Shown: positions 7,739 through 15,621, counted from the stretch's first letter. The stretch is 20,769 nucleotides of DNA from Chitinophagaceae bacterium (GCA_003456175.1 DMPB01000039.1:653-21421); one strand, 5' to 3'. The notes: generated by a model from the letters alone, not told the origin. Translations and numbers: made by a program.

Positions 7739-9877
7739 ATGATGTTACGTGTTTTATTGTTAGGATGTTTCTTTGTAATGGTGTTCACTAAAGTTACTGT
7801 AGCACAAACGCAAGCAGCAGATAGTATGCCTGCCATACCAGTTATGCGACAACTGTTTCATGAGCAACTACAAAAGAGTACAACACAGCTTAATGATTTT
7901 AAGATAGATGGTTTTGATACCTTACGGCAAATGATATATCGTTATCAAGTAAGCATAGAACGAAATGAGCAACTTAATAACAACGATAAAATAAAATTCT
8001 TAAGAGGTCTCAATGATGTTTTAAATACGTTTTATAGCGATGTAAGGTATGGAAGAATTGATAGGCGGTTGCTTCCTCATTTACTGCAAAGTAATCAACA
8101 AGCTACACTACTCGAAATGCAGCAAAAGAGTATACTGCCAGAGATAATTGCTGCTAAACGAGAAGTTGGCAACATTCTTATTAAATCTTTTTCATTTCAG
8201 GCTAACGAAGGCTTAGTAGCTTCAAAAGAAATTTTACTGCTTAAAGAATGCGATGCATTTCCGAATCGTACACTCAATATTTTAAGTCAACACCCACAAG
8301 TGTATTTTGCAGATAGTTTAATAGCGCTTGCTGCGTTGCGAGATCCTGAGGCTTTATATAACTATGCAGCAGCGCCGAATGCATTGGGTAAGCGAATACA
8401 ACAACACACCAATCCATTAGTAGCTACGATTGCAGGGCTGGCTACCAGCAAATCTGGTAGGCAGTATTTTTGTTTTCTCGATGATTTGTATAAAGGTAAA
8501 ACTACGGTGCAAGCTATTGATGCTGTGATAGCAGATAGTGTTGCATACTATAAACTAATGGTAAAAACGCAAATTGATTATGCTGACAGAATGCGTTTAA
8601 AAGATACACCCTTGGTGTACAAAACGTTAGAGCATAGATTGCGACAAAAAGCAAAAGAAGTATTCATCAATGAAATCAATGGCTTACACGATGCAGACGA
8701 TGCCGTAAGGTTTAAAAGTCTTCAGCCATTAACACCGCAAGAGCTTTACTACTTATGTGTTTTAGGCGATGAAGAGATTTATACAAGTAGTTACCTCGGC
8801 GTGTACAAGCGTATGTTTGAAAAATTAGGTACTACTACTGCCGATAGTATGCTTATGAGTGTTAGATTTAATCACTTCCGTAAATGGATACGCATGGCAG
8901 CAGGCTACAATATGCTCGACGATTTTTTAGCTCGTATGGAAGCACGTAATGCCCAATTGCTCATGAAGGCTTTCGTAAATGGACTTGATAAAACCGATGG
9001 GTTCGAAGATGCTGTTGATGTGGCCGATAGTTATGCAAGTATTACGAATACAGAGCTACAACAACTTATGTTACAACGTGTAGCAGCAAATTTGGCTTAC
9101 GCTACAGCTAATGAGAATACAAGGGCGAAAAATATCTATTATGTGCTTGATGTTTTGTTTAAAAGTATGGAGCCAAGTAATAACATTGATGTAAGTGCTA
9201 CTTTGCAAATACCACCAGTGTTCACAATGCCCTTGCAACGATTAAAAAATGAAAAGGGGCGTGTTGTAATTGAGCAGTTTTTCTATGGCGATAAAGATGG
9301 CTTCAATATTTTCAATGCGTTCATTCGCAATTTTAGCAGTGGTTTGTGGCGCATTCAATCAAATGAGCAATTTGTTATTGTTAGTTCAACTAGTGGTACA
9401 CCCATTACTATTGTTGCGAATAAGCCCTTAGACGAAACCCAAGATTTAGATGCAAAGGCACAAGCTGCTATGCACCAATACTTGATGGAAAATAATTTGC
9501 CGCCTTCTATTGTAATACATCGTGGGCATAGTTATTATTTGAGAAGTACCATTGAGCAATTATCGGCAACGGCTAAGTTGGTTGTTTTAGGTAGTTGCGG
9601 TGGGTATAATAACTTAAATGAAGTACTTAAAATTACACCAGAAGCACACATCATCGCTAGCAAGCAAGTAGGAACAGGCATTATTAATCAGGGAATGCTT
9701 GGGGTTATTTTTGAAACATTAAGACAAGGTAAAGATTTAGATTGGCCAGCAATGTGGAAAGATTTAAGCAGAACCTTTAGTAACAATGAAAAGTTCGATG
9801 ATTATGTGCCACCCCACAAAAATTTAGGTGCCATCTTTATTATGGCATACCAACGATTACTTGAAAGATCTGAATAA
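7739..9877 (+). CDS. Secreted protein of unknown function with a caspase/gingipain-like C-terminal domain
   Basis: A 712-residue protein with a signal peptide (about 1-22, ending TVAQ). Residues 30-490 are mostly alpha-helical and match nothing I recognise. The C-terminal part (about 505-705) has alternating strands and helices with GRVVIEQFFYGDKDGFNIF (507-525), then IVIHRGHSYY (591-600, candidate His597) and, 23 residues later, KLVVLGSCGGYNN (613-625, candidate Cys620). A hydrophobic strand ending in His-Ser/Gly, followed by a second ending in Ser-Cys-Gly, is the dyad layout of clan CD cysteine peptidases (caspase, gingipain, CHAT). Whether it cleaves proteins is inference. It is divergent from the response regulator and stands as its own unit, with a terminator directly after the stop. 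It may be periplasmic or secreted; no lipobox or C-terminal sorting domain is evident. Confidence 0.75.
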   Translation: MMLRVLLLGCFFVMVFTKVTVAQTQAADSMPAIPVMRQLFHEQLQKSTTQLNDFKIDGFDTLRQMIYRYQVSIERNEQLNNNDKIKFLRGLNDVLNTFYSDVRYGRIDRRLLPHLLQSNQQATLLEMQQKSILPEIIAAKREVGNILIKSFSFQANEGLVASKEILLLKECDAFPNRTLNILSQHPQVYFADSLIALAALRDPEALYNYAAAPNALGKRIQQHTNPLVATIAGLATSKSGRQYFCFLDDLYKGKTTVQAIDAVIADSVAYYKLMVKTQIDYADRMRLKDTPLVYKTLEHRLRQKAKEVFINEINGLHDADDAVRFKSLQPLTPQELYYLCVLGDEEIYTSSYLGVYKRMFEKLGTTTADSMLMSVRFNHFRKWIRMAAGYNMLDDFLARMEARNAQLLMKAFVNGLDKTDGFEDAVDVADSYASITNTELQQLMLQRVAANLAYATANENTRAKNIYYVLDVLFKSMEPSNNIDVSATLQIPPVFTMPLQRLKNEKGRVVIEQFFYGDKDGFNIFNAFIRNFSSGLWRIQSNEQFVIVSSTSGTPITIVANKPLDETQDLDAKAQAAMHQYLMENNLPPSIVIHRGHSYYLRSTIEQLSATAKLVVLGSCGGYNNLNEVLKITPEAHIIASKQVGTGIINQGMLGVIFETLRQGKDLDWPAMWKDLSRTFSNNEKFDDYVPPHKNLGAIFIMAYQRLLERSE

Positions 9878-9905
9878 AAAAAGCGGCCGGCTGGCCGCTT
9901 TTTTT
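9876..9905. terminator. Bidirectional intrinsic terminator
   Basis: A symmetric element: seven A residues, GCGGCC, loop GGCT, GGCCGC, seven T residues. It overlaps the stop codon of the 712-residue gene and lies 3 bases beyond the stop of the convergent gene at 9909, so it serves both strands. Confidence 0.93.
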
Positions 9906-9908
9906 ATT

Positions 9909-10421
9909 TTATGGTATTCTGCTGAGTGATGCAAATTGATAGGAGTTAATCGGGAAAGCTATTACTTTAGGAATGTTGTTAGAACCGCCGGAAACTAGCT
10001 TTTGGGTTAAGCTACTGTACATAATTTCCATAGTTAAGGTGTTGCCTGTTTTGGTATATGTACTTTGAAGCATACCTCCCTCAACTTGAAACCACGATAC
10101 CAGTCTGTTATTATACAATGCAGCAGCTAGTAATATACCATTATGTTCATCTATCAATAATTGCTTTTTAGTGGTATCAGAATATAAAGTATAATTTCTT
10201 ACATCTTTAGTATTGTATACTAACTGCCAAGTAAGTGTATCGCTACCATTTACAGGTTGTATGTTGAGCTGCATAGGGATTTGTTGTTGTACTTCGCCCT
10301 TTGCATTGTATATATTGAGCTTACCTTGCCAATGGCCGTGCCAACTTGTATCTAATGTGCGTTGAGCATTTACCGTAAGGTAACAGCAACTTACAATAAG
10401 TATGATTAATAGCTTTTTCAT
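9909..10421 (-). CDS. Small secreted protein, possibly lipocalin-like
   Basis: A 170-residue protein with a signal peptide (about 1-19, ending LTVNAQ). The mature part opens with WHGHWQGKLNIY and continues as alternating strands (QLNIQPV, TLTWQLVY, NGILLAAALYNNRLVSWFQVEG), suggesting an all-beta barrel of the lipocalin type; I do not recognise a specific family and no ligand site is visible. It starts 3 bases after the stop of the Asp-box propeller gene, so the two are translationally close and surely co-transcribed. The signal-peptide coding region contains a copy of the 12-mer repeat (10369-10380). Exported to the periplasm or beyond. Confidence 0.7.
   Translation of the reverse strand: MKKLLIILIVSCCYLTVNAQRTLDTSWHGHWQGKLNIYNAKGEVQQQIPMQLNIQPVNGSDTLTWQLVYNTKDVRNYTLYSDTTKKQLLIDEHNGILLAAALYNNRLVSWFQVEGGMLQSTYTKTGNTLTMEIMYSSLTQKLVSGGSNNIPKVIAFPINSYQFASLSRIP
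10369..10380 (+). repeat. TTTACCGTAAGG 12-mer, copy 4 (coding)
   Basis: Antisense to the signal-peptide codons of the small secreted protein, where it encodes LTVN. The exact 14-mer spans 10367-10380. Confidence 0.6.
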
Positions 10422-10424
10422 GCG

Positions 10425-11483
10425 TTACTGTACCCACTTTAACACTTGAACACCAATAGCATAACCGTATAATTTATCGCCATCTTTATAAAAGCGAATT
10501 TTATTACAAGCGATACCTAAGTTTGTTTTACTCCAAGTTTTGCCACCATCTTTTGTAACATACCCCGTTCTGTAAGTGCCAAGATAGCCATGGTTTTCAT
10601 CAATGAATCCAATTCCAAATTGGCGAGCTTGTGCATCTTCACAAACGTTGATTTCTTGCCAAGTTTTGCCGCCATCAATAGTTTTTGCAACACGTTGCTG
10701 CTTAACGGTAGTATCAGGATTATACGATTGAATGCTTACATAACCAACGTTACGTGTTGGAAAGCTCACCTTCCATGTGGTTTCAAATGGCCGATCAGAT
10801 TGGTATACTTTCGACCAAGTTTTGCCACCATCTTTGGTGTATAAAATAAGTGCGTTTGATTGTGTGATATCATCACTACTGGCGCTACAAGCAAAGCCTT
10901 CTTTGGTGCTGAACATTTTAATATCAAATAACATTTTGCCGTAAGCATCCATCGTCCACGATTGCCATGTTTTGCCATCATCATGCGATACCATCATATT
11001 GGCTGGGCTGCCTACACGACCAACCGCATAAATATGATGGCGGTAAGCAATTTGTCCGTGATTAATGTATTGTTCTTTCACTACGTCAAAAGCACAAAGG
11101 CCTTTTACGTATGGACCTTTATAAGCAACAGGCTTCCAAGTTACGCCACCATCGTTCGTAGCATACAGTGGTATCGTATCGGTTACATTAGGAAAATAAT
11201 CTGTACCCACTGTACCCACAAAACCGTTTAAGCTGTCGATAAATGCAATACAGCGGAAAAAAGTGCCCTTTTGTTCCCATTGCTTTTGCCAAGTTTTGCC
11301 ACCATCACTAGTTTTATAAATACGGCCATAGCCATTAATATACCAGCCTGTTTGTTCGTTGATAAAGCATATATCATCTTGCTTGCCCTGATATGCTTCT
11401 GTGGTAAGGCGTTGCCAGTTTTGGGCAAAGCTTGTTATGGCTGTTAATAGTATTGCTGTTAGTAGTAGTGATAATTGTTTCAT
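10425..11483 (-). CDS. Secreted beta-propeller with six Asp-box (BNR/Ycf48-like) repeats
   Basis: A 352-residue protein with a signal peptide (about 1-20, ending TSFAQ). It has six Asp-box motifs: SDGGKTW (59), NDGGVTW (110), HDDGKTW (167), KDGGKTW (217), IDGGKTW (269) and KDGGKTW (311), at about 50-residue spacing, each preceded by a strand such as GRIYKT or LILYTK. This is the layout of sialidase- or Ycf48-like propellers. Asp-boxes are structural turns and do not indicate sialidase activity; the catalytic Arg triad is not apparent. Ycf48-like proteins in Bacteroidota are often annotated as photosystem assembly factors by similarity, which should not be taken literally. It is the middle gene of a three-gene minus-strand unit. 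Confidence 0.85.
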   Translation of the reverse strand: MKQLSLLLTAILLTAITSFAQNWQRLTTEAYQGKQDDICFINEQTGWYINGYGRIYKTSDGGKTWQKQWEQKGTFFRCIAFIDSLNGFVGTVGTDYFPNVTDTIPLYATNDGGVTWKPVAYKGPYVKGLCAFDVVKEQYINHGQIAYRHHIYAVGRVGSPANMMVSHDDGKTWQSWTMDAYGKMLFDIKMFSTKEGFACSASSDDITQSNALILYTKDGGKTWSKVYQSDRPFETTWKVSFPTRNVGYVSIQSYNPDTTVKQQRVAKTIDGGKTWQEINVCEDAQARQFGIGFIDENHGYLGTYRTGYVTKDGGKTWSKTNLGIACNKIRFYKDGDKLYGYAIGVQVLKWVQ

Positions 11484-11509
11484 GGTTGTAGTAGTAGTGT
11501 TTTAATTGG

Positions 11510-11962
11510 TTATGGTCTAATATAAATAGCTGTATCGCCTCGTTCAACATTCACATATTTCATCTTAGTTGGCGTAAGGCTAAGAATAATATCTTTCTTG
11601 CTAGTGCCATCAGGTCTTGTAATTTCAACGGTGTAAGGTGCTGCATTGCCTACAAGTTTGTACTTCAATGTTTGTGGCCCTTGTGGTGTTTGTAACTCAA
11701 TGGTGCCATCATCTTTAAAGTCTACTTCAATAGTGCGTACCATATCTTCAATACTGCTAATATTAGCTTCTAACTCCTCTTTACTGGCACTCGGGTTGCG
11801 GGCTACTACTTGGTTGATAATCGCTTTCGCAACGGTTGGTACGCTTGCTTCTTCATACTTCCATTTGCCGAGAATATCTTTACTGCCATCGAGATTGGTT
11901 ATTGAAAACACGGTGATAGCGGCAGTTGCTATCCATTTACCGAAAGGTGTTACTGATAACAT
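11510..11962 (-). CDS. Lipocalin-like hypothetical protein
   Basis: A 150-residue protein. The segment DILGKWKYEEASV (about 30-42) has the G-x-W opening of lipocalin-type barrels, followed by a helical insert (about 45-75) and strands TIEVDFKDDGTIELQT, TLKYKLV, YTVEITR, IILSLTP and MKYVNVERGDTAIYIRP, resembling the lipocalin-like DUF families of Bacteroidota (for example DUF4923-like). The N-terminus (FGKWIATAAITVFSITN) is hydrophobic but not a clear signal peptide with a cleavage site, so localisation is uncertain. It is probably the first gene of the unit with the propeller gene, 26 bases downstream. Ligand unknown. Confidence 0.65.
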   Translation of the reverse strand: MLSVTPFGKWIATAAITVFSITNLDGSKDILGKWKYEEASVPTVAKAIINQVVARNPSASKEELEANISSIEDMVRTIEVDFKDDGTIELQTPQGPQTLKYKLVGNAAPYTVEITRPDGTSKKDIILSLTPTKMKYVNVERGDTAIYIRP

Positions 11963-12186
11963 ATGGTATGATTTTTTACTTTACAGTAAATGTAGATGCG
12001 GATAGTCTAGCAACTAAGTGAAGTTGTACTAGCGGACAAAAAAGAACTATGAAAAATGAAGCAGTAATTTTTGATATACATTAAAGGTAATAAAGCATTA
12101 CAAGTGGTGTAATATTTGTTTGGTATTACTTACGTAAATATGATGGAACGATTACAATGAATGATTGGCCAACGTATCTTTAGCCG
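11963..12186. promoter_or_regulatory. Divergent control region (lipocalin-like unit and Crp/Fnr regulator)
   Basis: AT-rich, no gene. Toward the minus strand there is an inverted repeat TTTACT-TTAC-AGTAAA (11975-11990) overlapping a TACATTTA box (11986-11993, minus), close to the -7 consensus. Toward the plus strand lie TACTTACGTAAATA (12127-12140), the palindrome TTGGCCAA (12165-12172) and TATCTTTA (12175-12182) just before the ATG. None is strong enough to name a site. Confidence 0.35.
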
Positions 12187-12837
12187 ATGGAACCACAATT
12201 TTCAGTGAAGCAAATTTTCCCAGGCTTCGAGCAAGATTTGATAGATGAAGTAACAACACATGCTCAGTTAAAACAGTATGTACCCGAAGAGATTGTTATG
12301 AAAACAGGGCAGAACATTCGCTCTACTATGTTGGTGGTAAGTGGTACAATTAAAGTGTTTAGAGAAGATGATGAGGGCAACGAATATTTTATGTATTACC
12401 TGCAACCGGGGCAGGCTTGTGCGTTATCGTTGATTTGTGCAAGCCGCAGAGAAACCAGCCAAATTATGGCCAAGGCCGAAACTGCTGCAGAAGTATTAAC
12501 CGTTCCATTGGAACAAATGGAGCGTTGGATGGGGCAATATCGTTCATGGTATGCATTTGTAATAGATAACTATCGCAGTAGATTTGAAGAATTGCTGCAA
12601 ACGATTGATCAAGTTGCTTTTCGGAATATGGATGAACGTTTGGTGTTTTATTTACGTAAGTATCAAACCACAATGAAAACCAACATTTTAACTACCTCTT
12701 TTACTGAAATAGCACAAGAGCTTAATTCATCGAGAGAGGTTATTTCGAGGCTTATGAAGAAGCTTGCCGAAAAAGGTGTGGTTGAATTACAAAAGCAGCA
12801 TGTGCTTTTAAAGAATTTAAATGCATCTTTAACGTGA
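12187..12837 (+). CDS. Crp/Fnr-family transcriptional regulator of the sulfur cluster
   Basis: A 216-residue regulator. An N-terminal cyclic-nucleotide-binding-type beta-barrel (about 10-110, with VSGTIKVFRED and YLQPGQACALSLIC) is followed by a dimer helix (about 120-150) and a C-terminal winged helix-turn-helix (about 170-205, SFTEIAQELNSSREVISRLMKKL). The residues that bind cAMP in Crp (the GE...RSA/T signature) are not present, so it is not a cAMP receptor. There is no N-terminal Fe-S cysteine cluster as in Fnr. Cys78 and Cys84 lie in the barrel and might act as a thiol sensor (inference). It precedes the TauE gene by 51 bases with no terminator, so it probably heads or adjoins the sulfur operon, and it is the likely controller of it. 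Confidence 0.85.
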   Translation: MEPQFSVKQIFPGFEQDLIDEVTTHAQLKQYVPEEIVMKTGQNIRSTMLVVSGTIKVFREDDEGNEYFMYYLQPGQACALSLICASRRETSQIMAKAETAAEVLTVPLEQMERWMGQYRSWYAFVIDNYRSRFEELLQTIDQVAFRNMDERLVFYLRKYQTTMKTNILTTSFTEIAQELNSSREVISRLMKKLAEKGVVELQKQHVLLKNLNASLT

Positions 12838-12888
12838 CGATTATCACACTTACTATGTTGGTAGGTGTGTTGTTTTGCCAAAAAGTAT

Positions 12889-13683
12889 ATGGAAATAGTT
12901 GGGTACCTCGCCAGTTTATGCATTGGTATTGCTTTGGGCATGCTCGGTGGTGGTGGCTCTATCCTTACGGTACCTGTTTTAGTATATCTGTTTCAAGTAA
13001 GTCCATTAGCAGCAACTACGTATTCGCTAGGTATAGTTGGTATTACTAGTGTTGCTGCTGCAACGAAAAAATTCAAAGCACAGCAGGTAGATTTTAAAAT
13101 AGCTCTTTTGTTTGGCTTGCCAAGTATGATTGCTGTTTTTATGGTACGTCGTTTTGTGGTACCTGCCATTCCTGAGAGCATTCGTATAGGTAGTTACAGT
13201 ATGCCAAGTGGCAAGGCGTTAATGTTACTTTTTGCTATGGTAATGCTGCTAGCATCGATATCTATGATGCGCAAGCCTAATGGTACTTCCGTAGCTACTA
13301 ATGCATCATTAACGAGTAAAGCCATTGGTTTACTATTACTACAAGGCCTTGCAGAGGGTACTTTAACGGGCTTAGTTGGTGCTGGAGGTGGTTTTTTAAT
13401 TATACCTGCATTAGTGCTAATCAGTAAGCTACCGATGACCACAGCCGTGGGTACTTCTTTACTGATTATCGGAGTGAAATCGCTGATTGGTTTTGGTGCT
13501 AGTATGTCGAATTCAAGTTTAAACATTACTTTATTTCTAGGAATTGTTGCAGCAGCTATTATAGGTATGTTATTGGGTATTCAATGGAGTAAGCAAGTGC
13601 CTGCACAACGCCTGAAACGTGCCTTTGGTGTGTTCGTATTATTGATGGCTTTACTGATTCTCTATAAAGAGTTTGTAGCCTAG
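12889..13683 (+). CDS. TauE/SafE-family sulfite/sulfur-anion exporter
   Basis: An inner-membrane permease of 264 residues with about eight hydrophobic segments and the two internally repeated signatures of the family, GMLGGGGSILTVPVLVYLF near the N-terminus and GLVGAGGGFLIIPALVLI in the second half. The frame extends to an ATG at 12865 (272 residues), but the eight extra residues (MCCFAKKY) precede a normal N-terminus at the ATG at 12889, which I prefer. Family members export sulfite, sulfoacetate or related anions. Next to a persulfide dioxygenase, whose product is sulfite, sulfite export is the natural role, as for the TauE of the S. aureus cst operon. It follows the regulator closely on the same strand. 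Confidence 0.88.
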   Translation: MEIVGYLASLCIGIALGMLGGGGSILTVPVLVYLFQVSPLAATTYSLGIVGITSVAAATKKFKAQQVDFKIALLFGLPSMIAVFMVRRFVVPAIPESIRIGSYSMPSGKALMLLFAMVMLLASISMMRKPNGTSVATNASLTSKAIGLLLLQGLAEGTLTGLVGAGGGFLIIPALVLISKLPMTTAVGTSLLIIGVKSLIGFGASMSNSSLNITLFLGIVAAAIIGMLLGIQWSKQVPAQRLKRAFGVFVLLMALLILYKEFVA

Positions 13684-13724
13684 TTGTTAAAAATGTTGCT
13701 GCTGCTTTTGATAAGTAGCTAATG

Positions 13725-13736
13725 TGACTAAAGTCA
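13725..13736. promoter_or_regulatory. Inverted repeat TGACTAAAGTCA, candidate Crp/Fnr operator
   Basis: Arms TGACT and AGTCA are perfectly complementary around a central AA, embedded in AATGTGACTAAAGTCATGTT. It lies 49 bases before the ATG of the persulfide dioxygenase, in the only substantial gap of the cluster. The size and TGNNA-like half-sites suit a Crp/Fnr-family dimer. No other copy was seen in the window, and binding is not shown. Confidence 0.45.
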
Positions 13737-13747
13737 TGTTTTATCCA

Positions 13748-13759
13748 TTTACCGTAAGG
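13748..13759 (+). repeat. TTTACCGTAAGG 12-mer, copy 5 (promoter region)
   Basis: Between the candidate operator and the dioxygenase start. The exact 14-mer spans 13746-13759. Confidence 0.6.
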
Positions 13760-13785
13760 GAAATTTGCTCCATAAATTTCAACTT

Positions 13786-15207
13786 ATGAAAGTAGAACAA
13801 TTGTACACAGGTTGTTTGGCACATGGAGCTTACTATATCGAAAGTAATGGTGAAGCTGCTATTATAGATCCGTTAAGAGAAGTAGAACCATATATTCAAA
13901 AAGCAGCACGTAATGGAGCCACTATTAAGTATGTTTTAGAAACGCATTTTCATGCCGATTTTGTAAGTGGTCATTTAGATTTGGCGAAGAAAACGGGTGC
14001 TACTATTGTGTATGGTCCAACAGCACAAGCGGCATTTGATTTTTATGCAGCAAAAGATGGTGAATTACTTCAACTTGGTAATGTACAAATTAAAGTAATT
14101 CATACACCAGGGCATACCATGGAAAGTACTTGTTATTTGTTGTATAACGAGGCAGAACAACCGTATGCTTTATTTACGGGGGATACCTTGTTTATTGGCG
14201 ATGTAGGCCGCCCCGATTTGGCACAAAAAGTAAAAGCATCGTTAACGCAAGAGTTACTAGCAGCTCACTTGTACGATTCGCTTAGGAATAAAATTATGAC
14301 TTTGCCCGATGATGTTATTGTATATCCTGCACATGGTGCCGGTAGTGCTTGCGGAAAAAATATGAGTAAAGAAACCTTCGATACTTTGGGGCACCAAAAG
14401 CAGGTGAATTACGCACTTGATCCTACACTTAGTAAAGCAGCATTTATTGAAAACTTATTACATGGATTGGTAGCGCCACCTGCGTATTTTCCTTTGAATG
14501 TACTCATGAATATTCAAGGCTACGATTCTATTGACGAGGTGTTGCAAAGAGGTACGCATGCCCTTACGGTAAATGCTTTTGAAGCAGCAGCTAACGAAAC
14601 AGAGGCTTTGATTCTAGATACAAGAGCTCCAGAAGTATTTGCACAAGGCTTTATTCCTAATAGTATTAACATTGGTATTGATGGTAATTTTGCTCCATGG
14701 GTAGGTACTTTAATTCAAGATATTAAACAGCCTATTTTAATTGTAGCAGATGAGGGTAGAGCTGAAGAAGTTATTACACGATTAGCAAGGGTGGGTTACG
14801 ATTATTGTATTGGTTACTTGGAGGGTGGTTTTGATGCTTGGAAAGCAGCCAACAAAGAAGTTGATTACATCACGAGTATTTCAGTAGAAGCCTTTGAGCA
14901 AGCAGTAAGCAACATACCTAGTGCCTCCATACTTGATGTGCGTAAGAAAAGTGAATTTGATAGCGAACACCTATTGCATGCCAATAACCTGCCACTAGAT
15001 TTTATCAATGAACGCATGGCCGAAATACCTATGCAGGTACCTACCTATGTGCATTGTGCTGGCGGGTATCGTTCTATGATCTTCATTTCTATTTTAAAGG
15101 CTAGAGGGTACAATCATTTAATTGATGTACAAGGAGGTTTTAAAGCCATTAAAGCGCAAACACATTTGCCGGTAACGGAATATGTATGTCCTACTACAAT
15201 GTTGTAA
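13786..15207 (+). CDS. CstB-like persulfide dioxygenase fused to two rhodanese domains
   Basis: A 473-residue cytoplasmic enzyme. An N-terminal metallo-beta-lactamase domain (1-about 240) has H54, H56, D58 and H63 in HFHADFVSGH, H110 in HTPGHT, D133 in FTGDTLF and H183 in YPAHG, the iron-binding pattern of ETHE1-type persulfide dioxygenases. The first rhodanese domain (about 265-355) lacks the catalytic Cys: its loop reads VADEGRAEE, with Asp322 in its place. The second (about 365-465) is active-looking, with Cys424 in VHCAGGYRSM. This order, with a dead middle rhodanese, matches S. aureus CstB, which turns persulfides into thiosulfate. An in-frame TTG at 13765 would add seven residues, but the ATG at 13786 opens the family-typical MKVEQLYTGCLAHGAY. 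It carries one 12-mer copy. TauE lies upstream, a rhodanese 28 bases downstream. Confidence 0.9.
   Translation: MKVEQLYTGCLAHGAYYIESNGEAAIIDPLREVEPYIQKAARNGATIKYVLETHFHADFVSGHLDLAKKTGATIVYGPTAQAAFDFYAAKDGELLQLGNVQIKVIHTPGHTMESTCYLLYNEAEQPYALFTGDTLFIGDVGRPDLAQKVKASLTQELLAAHLYDSLRNKIMTLPDDVIVYPAHGAGSACGKNMSKETFDTLGHQKQVNYALDPTLSKAAFIENLLHGLVAPPAYFPLNVLMNIQGYDSIDEVLQRGTHALTVNAFEAAANETEALILDTRAPEVFAQGFIPNSINIGIDGNFAPWVGTLIQDIKQPILIVADEGRAEEVITRLARVGYDYCIGYLEGGFDAWKAANKEVDYITSISVEAFEQAVSNIPSASILDVRKKSEFDSEHLLHANNLPLDFINERMAEIPMQVPTYVHCAGGYRSMIFISILKARGYNHLIDVQGGFKAIKAQTHLPVTEYVCPTTML
14562..14573 (-). repeat. TTTACCGTAAGG 12-mer, copy 6 (coding)
   Basis: Within the dioxygenase gene, encoding LTVN; the exact 14-mer spans 14562-14575. 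The same codons occur in copy 4. Confidence 0.6.
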
Positions 15208-15235
15208 ATTTTATAATCTTAAATAACAGTTACGT

Positions 15236-15544
15236 ATGCTTTCTTTTTTTAAAAAATTAATGGGCGAAAGCACCGATTTCAAGGCTTTAATGGAAGCTGG
15301 TGCAGTAGTGGTAGATGTTAGAACACCGGGCGAATATGCTGGAGGGCATATTGCTGGTTCAAAGAACTATCCGTTAGATAGTTTGCAGCAACATATCAGT
15401 ACTATCAAAAAATGGAATAAGCCGGTAATTACGGTATGCAGAAGCGGTGCACGTAGCGGTATGGCTATTGGTGTATTAAAAGCTGCTGGTATTGAAGCTG
15501 TTAATGGCGGTTCTTGGGATGGATTACAACAAAAGTTAGGATAA
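15236..15544 (+). CDS. Single-domain rhodanese (sulfurtransferase)
   Basis: A 102-residue cytoplasmic rhodanese. VVVDVRTPGEYAGGHIAGS (24-42) is the entry motif, and the catalytic loop CRSGARS begins at Cys68, with the closing motif NGGSWDGL near 90-97. It would carry a persulfide on Cys68 and pass sulfur between thiosulfate or glutathione-type persulfides and acceptors. It follows the dioxygenase by 28 bases and is followed by a terminator, so it ends the first transcription unit of the cluster. No signal peptide. Confidence 0.92.
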   Translation: MLSFFKKLMGESTDFKALMEAGAVVVDVRTPGEYAGGHIAGSKNYPLDSLQQHISTIKKWNKPVITVCRSGARSGMAIGVLKAAGIEAVNGGSWDGLQQKLG

Positions 15545-15570
15545 GATTGGGTAGTAACACGTCATCTTTT

Positions 15571-15600
15571 AAAAGGGTAGTAGCTATTGCTACCCTTTTT
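15571..15600 (+). terminator. Intrinsic terminator after the rhodanese gene
   Basis: Stem AAAAGGGTAG (15571-15580) with 15590-15599, 9-base loop, ending in a run of T residues. It splits the sulfur cluster into two units. Confidence 0.88.
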
Positions 15601-15621
15601 GCATTTTATTAGCGGCAACTA

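Noticed and set aside
10530..11310. Six near-identical DNA stretches (CCAAGTTTTGCCACCATC and variants) spaced about 150 bases apart
   Set aside because: They are the complement of the Asp-box codons (DGGKTW) in the propeller gene, so they are protein repeats, not a CRISPR or regulatory array.
12187..12837. cAMP-responsive or oxygen-sensing (Fe-S) role for the Crp/Fnr protein
   Set aside because: The cAMP-contacting signature and the N-terminal Fe-S cysteines are both missing.
12834..13049. Plus-strand frame of 71 codons overlapping the regulator end and the TauE start
   Set aside because: Shares its sequence with the TauE gene in another frame and has no independent support.
13765..13785. 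TTG start for the persulfide dioxygenase
   Set aside because: The ATG at 13786 gives the family-typical N-terminus; the seven extra residues have no support.
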